A stretch of DNA of 21,689 bases from Lachnospiraceae bacterium (GCA_024689605.1 JAILDD010000031.1:1-21689); one strand, 5' to 3'. Numbered from the stretch's first letter, positions 1 through 8,203 are shown. Program-made: numbers and translations. The notes: generated from the sequence alone by a model not told the origin.

Positions 1-159
1 GATTCCGATTGTGATCTGACCTGTGGCTGAATAGCCTGACTCATCTGCATTCTCTGCAGAAGATACGGGAGTCTCCGCAGTCTTGTCACCTGTGCAGCCG
101 CCCAGTGCAACAGCCATTGTCATCAGCAATCCTGTAAGAAAAATCCTTACTTTTTTCAT
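1..159 (-). CDS. Lipoprotein N-terminus, partial (cut by window edge)
   Basis: Only the first 53 codons are in the window. Translation gives a lipoprotein signal peptide: a basic start (MKKVR), a hydrophobic stretch, then the lipobox ALGGC with the modified Cys near residue 23. A Ser/Glu/Thr-rich linker follows, and then GQITIGI. That short beta-strand motif directly after a linker is common at the mature start of ABC-transporter solute-binding proteins, so an extracytoplasmic binding protein is the best guess, but the fold cannot be assigned from this much. The start is ATG at 159, with AGGAGG at 169-174 nine bases upstream. A promoter candidate lies at 244-272, so the gene probably has its own transcript, separate from the phosphoesterase gene upstream. 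I am confident it is a lipoprotein and not confident of its ligand. Confidence 0.75.
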   Translation of the reverse strand, partial: MKKVRIFLTGLLMTMAVALGGCTGDKTAETPVSSAENADESGYSATGQITIGI

Positions 160-210
160 TGCTTTCTTCCTCCTAAAAAGATATAAAATTGTAATGTGTC
201 GTGCACAGGT

Positions 211-229
211 CAGATCCCGAAGGTATCTG
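211..229 (-). other. 5'-UTR hairpin with UUCG loop
   Basis: On the minus strand CAGAT-A-CC-TTCG-GG-ATCTG forms a 7-bp stem with one bulged A, closed by a TTCG tetraloop. It lies in the predicted leader of the lipoprotein gene. No T-run follows, so it is not an intrinsic terminator. It could stabilise the mRNA or be incidental. Confidence 0.35.
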
Positions 230-243
230 CCCGCGCCCGTTGT

Positions 244-272
244 ATTGTATTATTATAAGTATGATATTGCAA
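244..272 (-). promoter_or_regulatory. Sigma-A promoter candidate for the lipoprotein gene
   Basis: On the minus strand TTGCAA (272-267), a 17-bp spacer and TACAAT (249-244) form a plausible sigma-A promoter. A perfect TATAAT also lies at 257-252, inside the spacer, and could be used with a weaker -35. Either gives a leader of roughly 80-90 nt. Confidence 0.5.
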
Positions 273-299
273 GAAGAAATTTAAGAGTTTTTCAGATAC

Positions 300-785
300 T
301 TATCTTACTTCGTGAAATTCCACGCTCATATCCCCGTCTTCCCCAAGTTCCATAATGATATAAGAACGGCAGCTCCCGCCACGAGGCCTTGATATGCTGC
401 CGGGATTAAGAATGCGGACCCCACCCAGCTCTTCATCAACCGGTCTGTGTATGTGGCCAAAGAGTGCTATATCACAGTCTTTTTCTTTTGCTGCATATGC
501 AAGCCTGTCTAAACCGTAATTCACACCATACATATGGCCATGGGTTGCAAAAAATCTGTGTCCCATCAGCTTAAATTCAGCCTGGGGCTTAAGTGCCGGA
601 TCATAGTAATCGCAGTTGCCCCTTATGTAAATTGATGGCTTCTCTGTTCCAAGAGCCTGCTCTATCTGCCGGGTATCGTTTTCTATGTCTCCGAGATGTA
701 TCAGCATATCCGGTTTCTCTTCTGCAATGACTTGTATTATAATGTTATTATTCACATGTGAGTCACTCAAAACAAGAACCTTCAT
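300..785 (-). CDS. Metallophosphoesterase, YfcE/MJ0936 family
   Basis: 161-aa calcineurin-like phosphoesterase of the small YfcE/MJ0936/YsnB family, cytoplasmic, no signal peptide. The metal-ligand set is complete and in order: DSH (Asp8, His10), LGDIEND (Asp33), GNCD (Asn57), ATHGH (His82) and FGHIH (His111, His113). Members are dinuclear-metal phosphodiesterases, usually Mn-dependent, active on artificial phosphodiesters; the physiological substrate is generally unknown. Its ATG shares one base with the surE stop codon (TAATG at 787-783), so the two genes are almost certainly translationally coupled. That places a phosphodiesterase next to a nucleotidase and hints at nucleotide or oligonucleotide turnover, which is inference. 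No terminator is evident after the stop. Confidence 0.9.
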   Translation of the reverse strand: MKVLVLSDSHVNNNIIIQVIAEEKPDMLIHLGDIENDTRQIEQALGTEKPSIYIRGNCDYYDPALKPQAEFKLMGHRFFATHGHMYGVNYGLDRLAYAAKEKDCDIALFGHIHRPVDEELGGVRILNPGSISRPRGGSCRSYIIMELGEDGDMSVEFHEVR

Positions 786-1534
786 TACAGCAACACCATA
801 TTTCTGACAAAACCTATTGATATGTAACCGCCAAGCAACGCTTTCATATCGCTGCCCTCCTCTGCGCCTTTTATGGGTTCGGTTACCATATGGATATATG
901 TTTTACCATCTTCTCCTTTATATGTTTCATACCTGTCATCCCAGAAAGCCTGCTGTGAAGGAAAACGGTCATAAAGCATGCCTTTGTACTGGTCCAGTCT
1001 GCAGTTGGGAAAATTAACATTCCAGCAGCAATTTGACATCAGTTCGTGCTTAAGAAGCTCATCGATAACATCATGTAAGTATTTATCACATACCTCTGTC
1101 AACACCCCCTCACCGCCATGAAGGTTACATTCTACATAACCCTGTGAAAAACAGATAACGGGCACTTTATAAAGAAGAGCTTCCATTGCTGCCCCTACGG
1201 TTGCAGAATACTGTATGTCAAAACCACAGTTTGAACCTTCGTTTATACCGGAAAACACAACATCCGGCTTTTCTGATTCCGGTATAAAACCTAAAAATGA
1301 AGCCCTGATACAGTCGGCCGGAGTTCCCTCGAAGGAATAGGCTTTTACCCCTTCAACCGGGAAATTAAATTCTGATACTGCTATGTCCTCTCTTAAAGTG
1401 ATATGATGTGACATTGCGCTGCATTGATCCTTAGGTGCGCCAACAGTAACGTCACCGAATTTTTTTGCGGCTTCAGCAAGCCTGATCAATCCGGGTGCAT
1501 TGATCCCATCATCGTTGGTTATCATTATCCGCAT
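785..1534 (-). CDS. surE: 5'/3'-nucleotidase SurE
   Basis: 249 aa, the usual SurE length. SurE dephosphorylates nucleoside 5'- and 3'-monophosphates and can trim short polyphosphate; it acts as a cytoplasmic metal-dependent dimer or tetramer. The diagnostic N-terminus MRIMITNDDG carries the metal ligands Asp8 and Asp9. Ser39 lies in CSAMSHHIT, and GINEGSN (Asn98) supplies the remaining ligand. The start is ATG at 1534 behind a strong AGGAGGGG. A 104-nt gap separates it from the membrane-protein gene upstream; I see no convincing terminator there, so it probably belongs to the radA transcript. The phosphoesterase gene downstream overlaps it by one base. Confidence 0.95.
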   Translation of the reverse strand: MRIMITNDDGINAPGLIRLAEAAKKFGDVTVGAPKDQCSAMSHHITLREDIAVSEFNFPVEGVKAYSFEGTPADCIRASFLGFIPESEKPDVVFSGINEGSNCGFDIQYSATVGAAMEALLYKVPVICFSQGYVECNLHGGEGVLTEVCDKYLHDVIDELLKHELMSNCCWNVNFPNCRLDQYKGMLYDRFPSQQAFWDDRYETYKGEDGKTYIHMVTEPIKGAEEGSDMKALLGGYISIGFVRNMVLL

Positions 1535-1638
1535 TTCCCCTCCTTCTGCCTCAGTGGTGCAGCCTTACAATCCTATATTTATAGTGTAAACCGTCTTCTT
1601 TTTTCCCGTCTTATCACTGACCGCCGGAACATACATGA

Positions 1639-3270
1639 TCAGTCTCCGGCCGTATATATATCATACTGCATACATGCCCCGGTATAAACGGCGCCGTCAA
1701 GTATCCCGGATGCAAGATCAGGATTATCCCGGCTTACCACATACATGATCCTTCCTTCATAAAAGCTCAGATCGTCATAAAATATATAGTCTCCCCAGTG
1801 AACTATATTTCCGTCTGAATTTACACATTTATAGATACGACCGTAATCATATACCCGCATTGCCCTTCCTGTTTCCCAAAGGTCATCTCCGCAGAATAAT
1901 ACGATCCCGGCATCCAGCTCTTCAGCTTTATCTGCAACAGAATCCATATGCCAGTCTTTGTTTGTTAAAAGTAAAAATATGCCGTCAGAAGCAGCATCTG
2001 TAAATGCCAGCAAAAGGACAAGTCCGAATGTAAGCAGTCTGGTAAAAAGCAGGCCTGTATCCGCATTTGTAATGCAATATCCTGCCAGAAGCATCATCGA
2101 AACAAATGCACAGATAAGATATCTTTCCTCAAATACCGGCGAACCGTACTGCACTTTAAAGAGCGAAAGGATCAAAACATTCCAGACAATCACTGTAATG
2201 GGCACAAAAAGACGTGATCCAAATTCTTTATTTTTTATCTTGCTAAGCCCTTTGCAGACAGACCAGAGTACTGCGGTCAAAATAAGAGTGGCTGTTGCAA
2301 TTGCAGGTACCTTAAGCATTCCTTCTACGGATAAAACAGGCACCTCTCTTGTAATTGGCAGTATATTAAAAAGTTTCATAAAGCCCTGGAAGACAGCCCC
2401 GATGTTTTTCCAGATATCCGCAATGGTGGTCCAGGTCTTTTCGTTTCCGGCGGTACTGAGAGGAATGAAAAAAGCCTGAAAAATCTTCCCGACCACTACA
2501 CATATCCCGCCTGCAGCCGGAAAGAGCATTTTACGGCCATACAAAAGTTTACTGTCATTCTGTACCAATGCAGTAATAAATGCATAAAGCATCAGCGGCA
2601 TAAAGCAGACTAACAGAAGAAAAATCCCTGCTGACATTCCACTCACAAAGGACAAAAAAAGCGTCAGAATCATCAGAATATGTATCTTCGTTTTATTATG
2701 TCCGGAGGAGCTTTCTTCGCCTCGCTTATCCGGATTATTCATTATGAGCACTGCATCCAGCGCAATAAGAAATGTAAGTGTTCTTATACTGTAAAGGCAG
2801 TCGCCGCACAGCAGGACACTGAAATATCCCAGATTACTCGGACTTGTGCCGTTTAACAGGAATGGACATAAAAGAAGGTTCAGGCACACAAGCCTCCCCT
2901 TCAGATCAAGGCCGAAATTCTTTGCAGTATCCCGCATAACCAGCAGCAGCAACAGAACAAAAACAGAATTGCATATGCCATAGGATAAATAAATATTTCC
3001 TGTAATCCCGTACAATAACGAAGCCGGAACAATAGGACCATCAAGAAGCGTACCTGTTGTTTCTACCCAGATATCAGAAACAAGGGACTTTTCACGCCAG
3101 ATGAGCATTGCTTTCAGGAATGACCAGGACGAATCATAACCCATATGTGACGATAGCTGGGTAAGGTTGAATGCAATGATCATTATGAGCTGCATAAAAA
3201 GCAGCAGGGTACACCCTGCTACCATAACACCTTTATGCTTTTTGTATTCCTCAGCTACTTCTCTGATCAT
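1639..3270 (-). CDS. Multi-pass membrane protein, possible GT-C-like glycosyltransferase
   Basis: 543 aa with roughly ten to twelve hydrophobic segments spread from about residue 14 to 440, then a soluble C-terminal region of about 100 residues (from about DWHMDS onward). The first predicted extracytoplasmic loop contains an acidic/aromatic patch (MGYDSSWSF), and the layout of an early outer loop, many helices and a soluble tail recalls lipid-linked GT-C glycosyltransferases of the PMT/Gtr type. I recognise no family motif, so this is topology only. It starts 5 bases after the radA stop with no good ribosome binding site at the ATG, so translation is probably coupled to radA. An internal ATG at codon 17 (MVAGCTL) has a better-placed AAAGG and is an alternative start. 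The substrate is unknown. Confidence 0.75.
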   Translation of the reverse strand: MIREVAEEYKKHKGVMVAGCTLLLFMQLIMIIAFNLTQLSSHMGYDSSWSFLKAMLIWREKSLVSDIWVETTGTLLDGPIVPASLLYGITGNIYLSYGICNSVFVLLLLLVMRDTAKNFGLDLKGRLVCLNLLLCPFLLNGTSPSNLGYFSVLLCGDCLYSIRTLTFLIALDAVLIMNNPDKRGEESSSGHNKTKIHILMILTLFLSFVSGMSAGIFLLLVCFMPLMLYAFITALVQNDSKLLYGRKMLFPAAGGICVVVGKIFQAFFIPLSTAGNEKTWTTIADIWKNIGAVFQGFMKLFNILPITREVPVLSVEGMLKVPAIATATLILTAVLWSVCKGLSKIKNKEFGSRLFVPITVIVWNVLILSLFKVQYGSPVFEERYLICAFVSMMLLAGYCITNADTGLLFTRLLTFGLVLLLAFTDAASDGIFLLLTNKDWHMDSVADKAEELDAGIVLFCGDDLWETGRAMRVYDYGRIYKCVNSDGNIVHWGDYIFYDDLSFYEGRIMYVVSRDNPDLASGILDGAVYTGACMQYDIYTAGD

Positions 3271-3275
3271 GATAT

Positions 3276-4664
3276 TTATTTCTGAATTATGCTTATCGCT
3301 TTTTTTACCGAATCAACAGGAACAATGCGGATATCACCCAGGCCTTTTATTCCTTTTAATCTGTCGGCTCCCGCTTCAGGTATCACACAGGTGCCATATC
3401 CCATTTTAGCAGCTTCTGATACACGCTGCTCTATCTGGCTGACACTTCTGACTTCTCCGGAAAGACCAATCTCGCCCACTGCGATCAACGAGTCATCAAC
3501 AGGGATATTTAAGAAGCTGGAAACAATAGCCATGGCAAGTGCAAGATCAACTGCAGGCTCAACTATTTTCATTCCGCCTGCGATATTTACATACGCATCG
3601 CACTGTCCCAGATGAAGTCCAAGTCTCTTTTCCAGGACTGCCATCATAAGATTTATGCGGTTCAGGTCTGCGCCTGAAGCCTGACGTCTTGGAATACCGA
3701 AAGCGGTCTGGCATACAAGTGCCTGAGCCTCCAGAAGCATAGGTCTCGTCCCTTCTACGGAACAGCCGGTCACTATACCGCTGGCACCGTTCTGCCGCCC
3801 CTGCAGAAGATATTCGGAAGGGTTTTTGACCTCTCTGAGGCCCTTTTCCCACATCTCAAACACACCAATCTCGTTTGTTGAGCCGAAACGGTTCTTTACC
3901 CCTCTGAGTATGCGGTAAGCTGCATACCTGTCACCCTCAAAATAAAGCACTGTATCTACCATATGCTCAAGTATCCTGGGGCCTGCAACAGTACCCTCTT
4001 TGGTAACATGTCCGACAATAAAAATGGATATTCCAAGAGTCTTTGAAAGCTGCAAAAGTACGGCTGTTGATTCACGTACCTGGGATACAGAACCGGGAGT
4101 CCCTGAGACATCCTCATTATACATTGTCTGTATGGAATCAATAATAACGATTCGGGGCTTTCTATTCCTGATGATATCGGAAATTGCTGTAAGATCCGTC
4201 TCGCAGAGCAGCAGCATATCATTTCTGAAATCCCCCAGCCTGTCTGCACGCATCTTTATCTGCCTTGTGGATTCTTCTCCCGAAATGTAGAGCACGCTTT
4301 CTCCGATGGCCGACAGTTCCCTGCAGACCTGAAGCAGCAGGGTGGATTTACCTATACCGGGATCGCCGCCCACTAAAACAAGGGAACCGGGAACTATCCC
4401 GCCTCCAAGCACTCTGTCGAACTCGTCTATCCCTGTCTTTATACGGTCTTCATCGCCTAAAGTGATCTCAGATAATGCACAAGGGGCAGCAGGCTCGTAT
4501 CCGGGCCCGCCAACCCCTTTTTTCTTAATCACTGTGGCCGAAACCTCCTGCTCGATCATGGTATTCCATGCATGGCAGGACGGACACTGACCATTCCATT
4601 TGACAGATTCAAAGCCGCATTCCTTACAGAAAAATACTGTCTTTGTCTTTGCCTTTGGTGCCAA
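3276..4664 (-). CDS. radA: DNA repair protein RadA
   Basis: 462 aa, normal length. RadA (Sms) is a RecA-like ATPase that drives branch migration of recombination intermediates. Domains in order: a four-Cys zinc finger (Cys13, Cys16, Cys27, Cys30); a RecA core with Walker A GGDPGIGKST (about 99-108), Walker B IVIID (172-176) and the RadA-specific KNRFG (257-261); and a Lon-protease-like C-terminal domain. The start appears to be TTG at 4664, giving MAPKAK; there is no in-frame ATG before the zinc finger, so a non-ATG start is required. The nearest Shine-Dalgarno-like sequence, AAAGGTGG, lies inside the end of the preceding gene about 14 bases upstream. Weak initiation and coupling to the 137-aa gene, whose stop is 2 bases before, are likely. 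Confidence 0.95.
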   Translation of the reverse strand: MAPKAKTKTVFFCKECGFESVKWNGQCPSCHAWNTMIEQEVSATVIKKKGVGGPGYEPAAPCALSEITLGDEDRIKTGIDEFDRVLGGGIVPGSLVLVGGDPGIGKSTLLLQVCRELSAIGESVLYISGEESTRQIKMRADRLGDFRNDMLLLCETDLTAISDIIRNRKPRIVIIDSIQTMYNEDVSGTPGSVSQVRESTAVLLQLSKTLGISIFIVGHVTKEGTVAGPRILEHMVDTVLYFEGDRYAAYRILRGVKNRFGSTNEIGVFEMWEKGLREVKNPSEYLLQGRQNGASGIVTGCSVEGTRPMLLEAQALVCQTAFGIPRRQASGADLNRINLMMAVLEKRLGLHLGQCDAYVNIAGGMKIVEPAVDLALAMAIVSSFLNIPVDDSLIAVGEIGLSGEVRSVSQIEQRVSEAAKMGYGTCVIPEAGADRLKGIKGLGDIRIVPVDSVKKAISIIQK

Positions 4665-4666
4665 TA

Positions 4667-5080
4667 TTATGCTTTAACCACCTTTACTTCTGTTTCACCC
4701 ATTCCGGCAAGCTCAACGCTGATGGCAAGCTTTCCGCCGAGATTGGTCTTCATCATGCCGATTTCCTTGCCGGCAACAAACACATTGTAGGATGTATCTT
4801 CAGCAAGTCCCAGTGTGATCTGTGCATCTCCGGGGCCCTCTACGGCAAAATCTACGCCGTCTTCAGTTTCCTTAAATTCATTTACGCTTGTTCCCGGGAC
4901 CGACTCATAAAGTACAAGCCCGTTCTTTTCAAGTCTTGTGATATCTTTATATGTTTTGACCTTCATAAGGTCGCCTTCGTACTGAAAATCTTCTTTTTTT
5001 GTCTTTTCTGAAAGAGTGTAATCACCGAAACTGAGTTTTCCGTTTTCTTCGGTACGAATGAGTTCCTTTACAACTGACAT
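4667..5080 (-). CDS. Small conserved protein of unknown function upstream of radA
   Basis: 137 aa, soluble, no signal peptide or membrane segment. It begins MSVVKELIRTEENGKLSFG, contains YESVPGTSVNEF near the middle, and ends in a predicted beta-rich half (MKTNLGGKLAISVEL). I recall close relatives in Lachnospiraceae genomes under the label 'endosialidase', but at this length and with no glycosidase motif that name is not supported. The start at 5080 is chosen because GGAGG sits 5 bases before it. The in-frame ATG further upstream, at 5134, lies at or next to the predicted transcription start and cannot be used from that promoter. The stop lies 2 bases before the radA start codon, so the protein is made with RadA, but nothing in it suggests a DNA-repair role. 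Confidence 0.8.
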   Translation of the reverse strand: MSVVKELIRTEENGKLSFGDYTLSEKTKKEDFQYEGDLMKVKTYKDITRLEKNGLVLYESVPGTSVNEFKETEDGVDFAVEGPGDAQITLGLAEDTSYNVFVAGKEIGMMKTNLGGKLAISVELAGMGETEVKVVKA

Positions 5081-5132
5081 GATGTCCTCCATTTCTTTGT
5101 CATAAGAATGTTTGAATGAACTGAACACATAC

Positions 5133-5141
5133 ATTATAACA
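5133..5141 (-). promoter_or_regulatory. Extended -10 promoter for the radA-surE unit
   Basis: TGTTATAAT on the minus strand is a perfect extended -10 element (TGnTATAAT). It sits immediately after the clpC stop and about 50 bases before the 137-aa ORF. There is no good -35, as usual for extended -10 promoters. It would drive the 137-aa gene, radA, the membrane protein, surE and the phosphoesterase. Confidence 0.6.
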
Positions 5142-5144
5142 TAA

Positions 5145-7655
5145 TCATTTTATTTTTTTCTTTTTCTTTTTTTCAGCATCAACAGCAGATACAAAAGTGG
5201 CCTTTTCATCCTTTACAGTAACCGTAACTGTATCTCCGGGCTTGATCCTTCCCGAAAGGATTTCCTCTGACAGCGGATCCTCAATTTCTGACTGTATTGC
5301 ACGCTTAAGGGGTCTTGCCCCCATTTTCACATCCACATGCTTTTTAATGATCATATCTTTCAGGGATGCGGATATCTTGAGCTTAACTCCCATCTGTTTC
5401 TCAACTCTGTTGCTGAGTTCCTTTGATAACAGATTTACTATGGCCTTAAGTTCCTTATCCCCAAGCGGGTGAAAAACGATCATCTCGTCAATACGGTTAA
5501 TGAACTCGGGTTTGAATATGCGCTTCACTTCATCCATTACCCCTTTACGCATCCTGTCATATTCCTGTTTTTCGCTGGTATGCGCGGTAAAACCTAAGTT
5601 TTTTGGCTCGATAATATTCCTTGCACCTGCGTTGGAAGTCATTATCAGTATTGTATTCTTGAAAGAAACCTTCCGGCCCTGGGAATCCGTAATATGACCG
5701 TCATCAAATACCTGCAGAAGCACATTAAACACATCCGGATGAGCCTTCTCGATCTCGTCAAAAAGTACTACAGAATAAGGATGGCGCCTCACCTGTTCCG
5801 AAAGCTGTCCCCCATCATCAAAGCCTACATATCCGGGAGGTGAGCCTATCATTTTGGATACAGAATGAGGTTCCATATATTCAGACATGTCCACCCTGAT
5901 CAGTGCATCCTCCGTTCCGAAAACAAGCTCCGCCAGAGCTTTTGAAAGTTCAGTCTTTCCAACACCTGTAGGCCCTAAAAACAGAAATGAGCCGATGGGC
6001 CTTGCCGGATCCTGTATTCCTACCCGTCCCCTTCTTATAGCTCTGGAAACGGCGTTTACTGCTTCTTCCTGGCCTATGACACGCTTGTGAAGCTGGTCCT
6101 CAAGTTTAAGAAGCCTTTCACTTTCCTTTTCTGCAATCTTGTTTACGGGAATCTTGGTCCAGACACTGACAGCTTCCGCAATTGTATCTTCGTCGACTAT
6201 AAGCAGTTTTTCGTTTTTTACTGTATGGCGCTTCAACGCGGATTCGTATTTTCCCTTAAGTGCTATTTCCTTTCTTTTCAGTTCACCCGCAAGCTCAAAA
6301 TCCTCAGCGATAATGGCATCACAGACTTTATCCTCTATAGCCTTGATTTCTTCAGATGTTTTAATGAGGGATGCCGGAAGATTTGCGTTTTTCAGCTTCA
6401 TTCCCGCGCAGGCTTCATCCACAAGGTCAATGGCTTTATCCGGAAGGAATCTGTCTGAAATATATCTTTCGGAAAAAACCGCAGCAGCCTGCAGTGCTTC
6501 ATCGCTTATCCCCAGTCCGTGATATGCTTCATATTTACCCCTTAATCCCTTAAGGATCTCAACAGTCTCTTCAACTGTCGGTTCTTCTACCACTACAGGT
6601 TGAAAACGTCTTTCAAGTGCAGCATCCTTGGAAAAATATTTTCTGTACTCTGATACGGTGGTGGCACCTATCATTCGGAGTTCGCCCCTTGAAAGCGCTG
6701 GTTTAAGAATATTTGAGGCATCAAGGGATCCTTCTGCCGAACCTGCACCGACAATGGTATGTATTTCGTCCATAAAGAGAATGATATTTCCATCCTCTTC
6801 AACCTCATTCATAAGGCGTTTCAGTCGTTCCTCGAATTCGCCCCTGTAACGGCTGCCGGCTACCATCCCGGACAGATCCAGTGATACAAGTTTTTTATCC
6901 CTTAAGTCTTCCGGAACATCGCCTGCAGCAATCTTCTGTGCTATACCTTCAGCGATAGCAGTTTTGCCAACCCCCGGCTCACCTATCAGGCAGGGATTAT
7001 TCTTTGTGCGCCGGCTTAAGATCCTGATCACTCTTGCAATCTCATCTCTGCGTCCTACAACAGGATCCAGCCTGTCGGTCCTTGCAAGTTCCGTCATATC
7101 CCTTCCGTACTGTGAAAGCATTGGATTGGATGAAGTTTTTCTCTGCCTGGAATTAGTCATCTTCCTGACAACGGATTTTATATAATTGGAAAACTCCACT
7201 CCCATAATGGCAGTGGAATTGCGTGCAATATCCTTAAGGAACTCCATCACATCAAGTCCGCATGCAATCAGAAGCCTGAGGGCAGTACAGTCCCTTACAG
7301 TAACTATTGCTAAGATTATCGCCTCGGTTCCTATGCTGTTTGTACCTGTCTTGGATGAAATACTTTCAGCAAGGTCAAGCACTTCAAGCGCTTTTACCGA
7401 GTAATCAAGATCCTTGCTTTTTCCCACAGCACCTACAGAAATGCCACCGTTGAATCTTGCATCGTCATCTATGATATCTAGTATCCTTTTTTCCGTAATG
7501 TGCTGGGCTCTTAGCCAGGCGGCTGCTGTACAGTCTACCTCTCGCATAAGACCCATCAGTATATGTTCTGTACCTATATAGCCGGCCTGCATGTCAGCAG
7601 CAGCTTTTGCAGCCTGCAGCAGAGCCGCACTTGCTGCTTCAGTATATTGTTTCAT
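5145..7655 (-). CDS. clpC: Clp protease ATP-binding subunit ClpC
   Basis: 836 aa HSP100 AAA+ unfoldase that feeds substrates to ClpP. Domains in order: two N-terminal Clp_N repeats (about 1-145); AAA-1 with Walker A GEPGVGKT (225-232) and Walker B ILFMDE (292-297); a UVR/coiled middle segment (about 437-472), which marks ClpC rather than ClpA or ClpB; AAA-2 with Walker A GPTGVGKT (561-568), Walker B VVLFDE (629-634) and pore loop GYVGF; then the ClpP-docking loop LGF (687-689). The C-terminus is a run of lysines. I start at ATG 7655 (MKQYTEAA), which has AGAGG just upstream; an in-frame ATG seven codons earlier has none. It follows the GntR gene by 36 bases. No ctsR, mcsA or mcsB is adjacent, unlike the Bacillus clpC operon. 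Confidence 0.96.
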   Translation of the reverse strand: MKQYTEAASAALLQAAKAAADMQAGYIGTEHILMGLMREVDCTAAAWLRAQHITEKRILDIIDDDARFNGGISVGAVGKSKDLDYSVKALEVLDLAESISSKTGTNSIGTEAIILAIVTVRDCTALRLLIACGLDVMEFLKDIARNSTAIMGVEFSNYIKSVVRKMTNSRQRKTSSNPMLSQYGRDMTELARTDRLDPVVGRRDEIARVIRILSRRTKNNPCLIGEPGVGKTAIAEGIAQKIAAGDVPEDLRDKKLVSLDLSGMVAGSRYRGEFEERLKRLMNEVEEDGNIILFMDEIHTIVGAGSAEGSLDASNILKPALSRGELRMIGATTVSEYRKYFSKDAALERRFQPVVVEEPTVEETVEILKGLRGKYEAYHGLGISDEALQAAAVFSERYISDRFLPDKAIDLVDEACAGMKLKNANLPASLIKTSEEIKAIEDKVCDAIIAEDFELAGELKRKEIALKGKYESALKRHTVKNEKLLIVDEDTIAEAVSVWTKIPVNKIAEKESERLLKLEDQLHKRVIGQEEAVNAVSRAIRRGRVGIQDPARPIGSFLFLGPTGVGKTELSKALAELVFGTEDALIRVDMSEYMEPHSVSKMIGSPPGYVGFDDGGQLSEQVRRHPYSVVLFDEIEKAHPDVFNVLLQVFDDGHITDSQGRKVSFKNTILIMTSNAGARNIIEPKNLGFTAHTSEKQEYDRMRKGVMDEVKRIFKPEFINRIDEMIVFHPLGDKELKAIVNLLSKELSNRVEKQMGVKLKISASLKDMIIKKHVDVKMGARPLKRAIQSEIEDPLSEEILSGRIKPGDTVTVTVKDEKATFVSAVDAEKKKKKKIK

Positions 7656-7691
7656 TTTTCCTCTTTCCGCCACCATCAGGCGGCTCTGACA

Positions 7692-8075
7692 TTATTTATT
7701 CATTTTTTTAGTCAGTTTTCCGTAATTAGCATCCAGCATACGGTGCAGCTCATCAATATCTATATTCCTGCATTTGGCCTTTGCCACAAGAAGCTTTATA
7801 TCACGGTCCAGTTCTGAACGGCTCTCCCGCTTGTTAAATGAAAGCTGGACAACGGTTCCGGCCCCGGGGTCCATGAAGACATATCCTTCATCACGGAGCA
7901 GAGCGTAAGCCTTGTTTACCGTGTGGAAATTAATTTCCAGTATTTCAGCCATCTCCCTGACTGAAGGAAGGATATCGCCCTCAGACAGCTTGCCGGATGC
8001 AATCATCGTAACGATCCGGTCATGGAGCTGTATATACTTGCTTTCATCTGAATTATGGTCTATTTCAAATTTCAT
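7692..8075 (-). CDS. GntR-family transcriptional regulator, YtrA-like
   Basis: 127 aa, the short YtrA subtype of GntR regulators. The N-terminal winged helix-turn-helix (about 10-78) includes IQLHDRIVTMIASGKLSEGD, LPSVREMAEILEINFHTVNKAY and a wing ending GAGTVVQL. A short helical C-terminal tail of about 45 residues replaces the large ligand-binding domain of other GntR proteins. YtrA relatives usually repress ABC-transporter operons and autoregulate. Here no transporter is nearby and clpC follows by 36 bases, so the regulator may control clpC and itself; that is inference. The start is ATG 8075 behind AAGGAGG. Only about 58 bases separate the start from the terminator upstream, and I found no convincing promoter in that A/T-rich stretch. 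Confidence 0.92.
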   Translation of the reverse strand: MKFEIDHNSDESKYIQLHDRIVTMIASGKLSEGDILPSVREMAEILEINFHTVNKAYALLRDEGYVFMDPGAGTVVQLSFNKRESRSELDRDIKLLVAKAKCRNIDIDELHRMLDANYGKLTKKMNK

Positions 8076-8127
8076 GAGACCTCCTTTTTTACTTGGTTAA
8101 TATGCTATAAAAATAATGAAATATAAT

Positions 8128-8172
8128 AAAAAAATCTCATTCTGTTACACATTTACTATAACAGAATGAGAT
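8128..8172 (-). terminator. Intrinsic terminator of the SH3-domain gene
   Basis: A perfect 14-bp inverted repeat (8134-8147 and 8159-8172; minus-strand arm ATCTCATTCTGTTA) with an 11-nt loop is followed on the minus strand by a run of T (8134-8128). It lies about 30 bases after the SH3-protein stop and insulates gntR-clpC from it. It lacks a T-run on the plus strand, so it works in one direction. Confidence 0.85.
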
Positions 8173-8203
8173 CCTTAAATCAATCGATTAAACTTAATTT
8201 GCT

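Noticed and set aside
83..355. Plus-strand 90-aa ORF at the left end
   Set aside because: It crosses the promoter and start of the lipoprotein gene and the end of the phosphoesterase gene on the other strand. It looks like a chance ORF with no ribosome binding site or familiar sequence.
1958..2479. Plus-strand 173-aa ORF
   Set aside because: It lies wholly inside the membrane-protein gene on the opposite strand, with no recognisable domain and no promoter.
3559..3852. Minus-strand second-frame ORF
   Set aside because: It is a shadow in another frame of radA, with Arg/Gly-rich random-looking composition.
5081..5134. Upstream extension of the 137-aa gene to an ATG at 5134
   Set aside because: The extension overlaps the predicted transcription start region, and the internal ATG at 5080 has a properly spaced GGAGG.
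8134..8172. 14-bp perfect inverted repeat as a GntR operator
   Set aside because: The minus-strand T-run directly after the stem and the position after the SH3-gene stop explain it as an intrinsic terminator. An operator role cannot be excluded but has no independent support.
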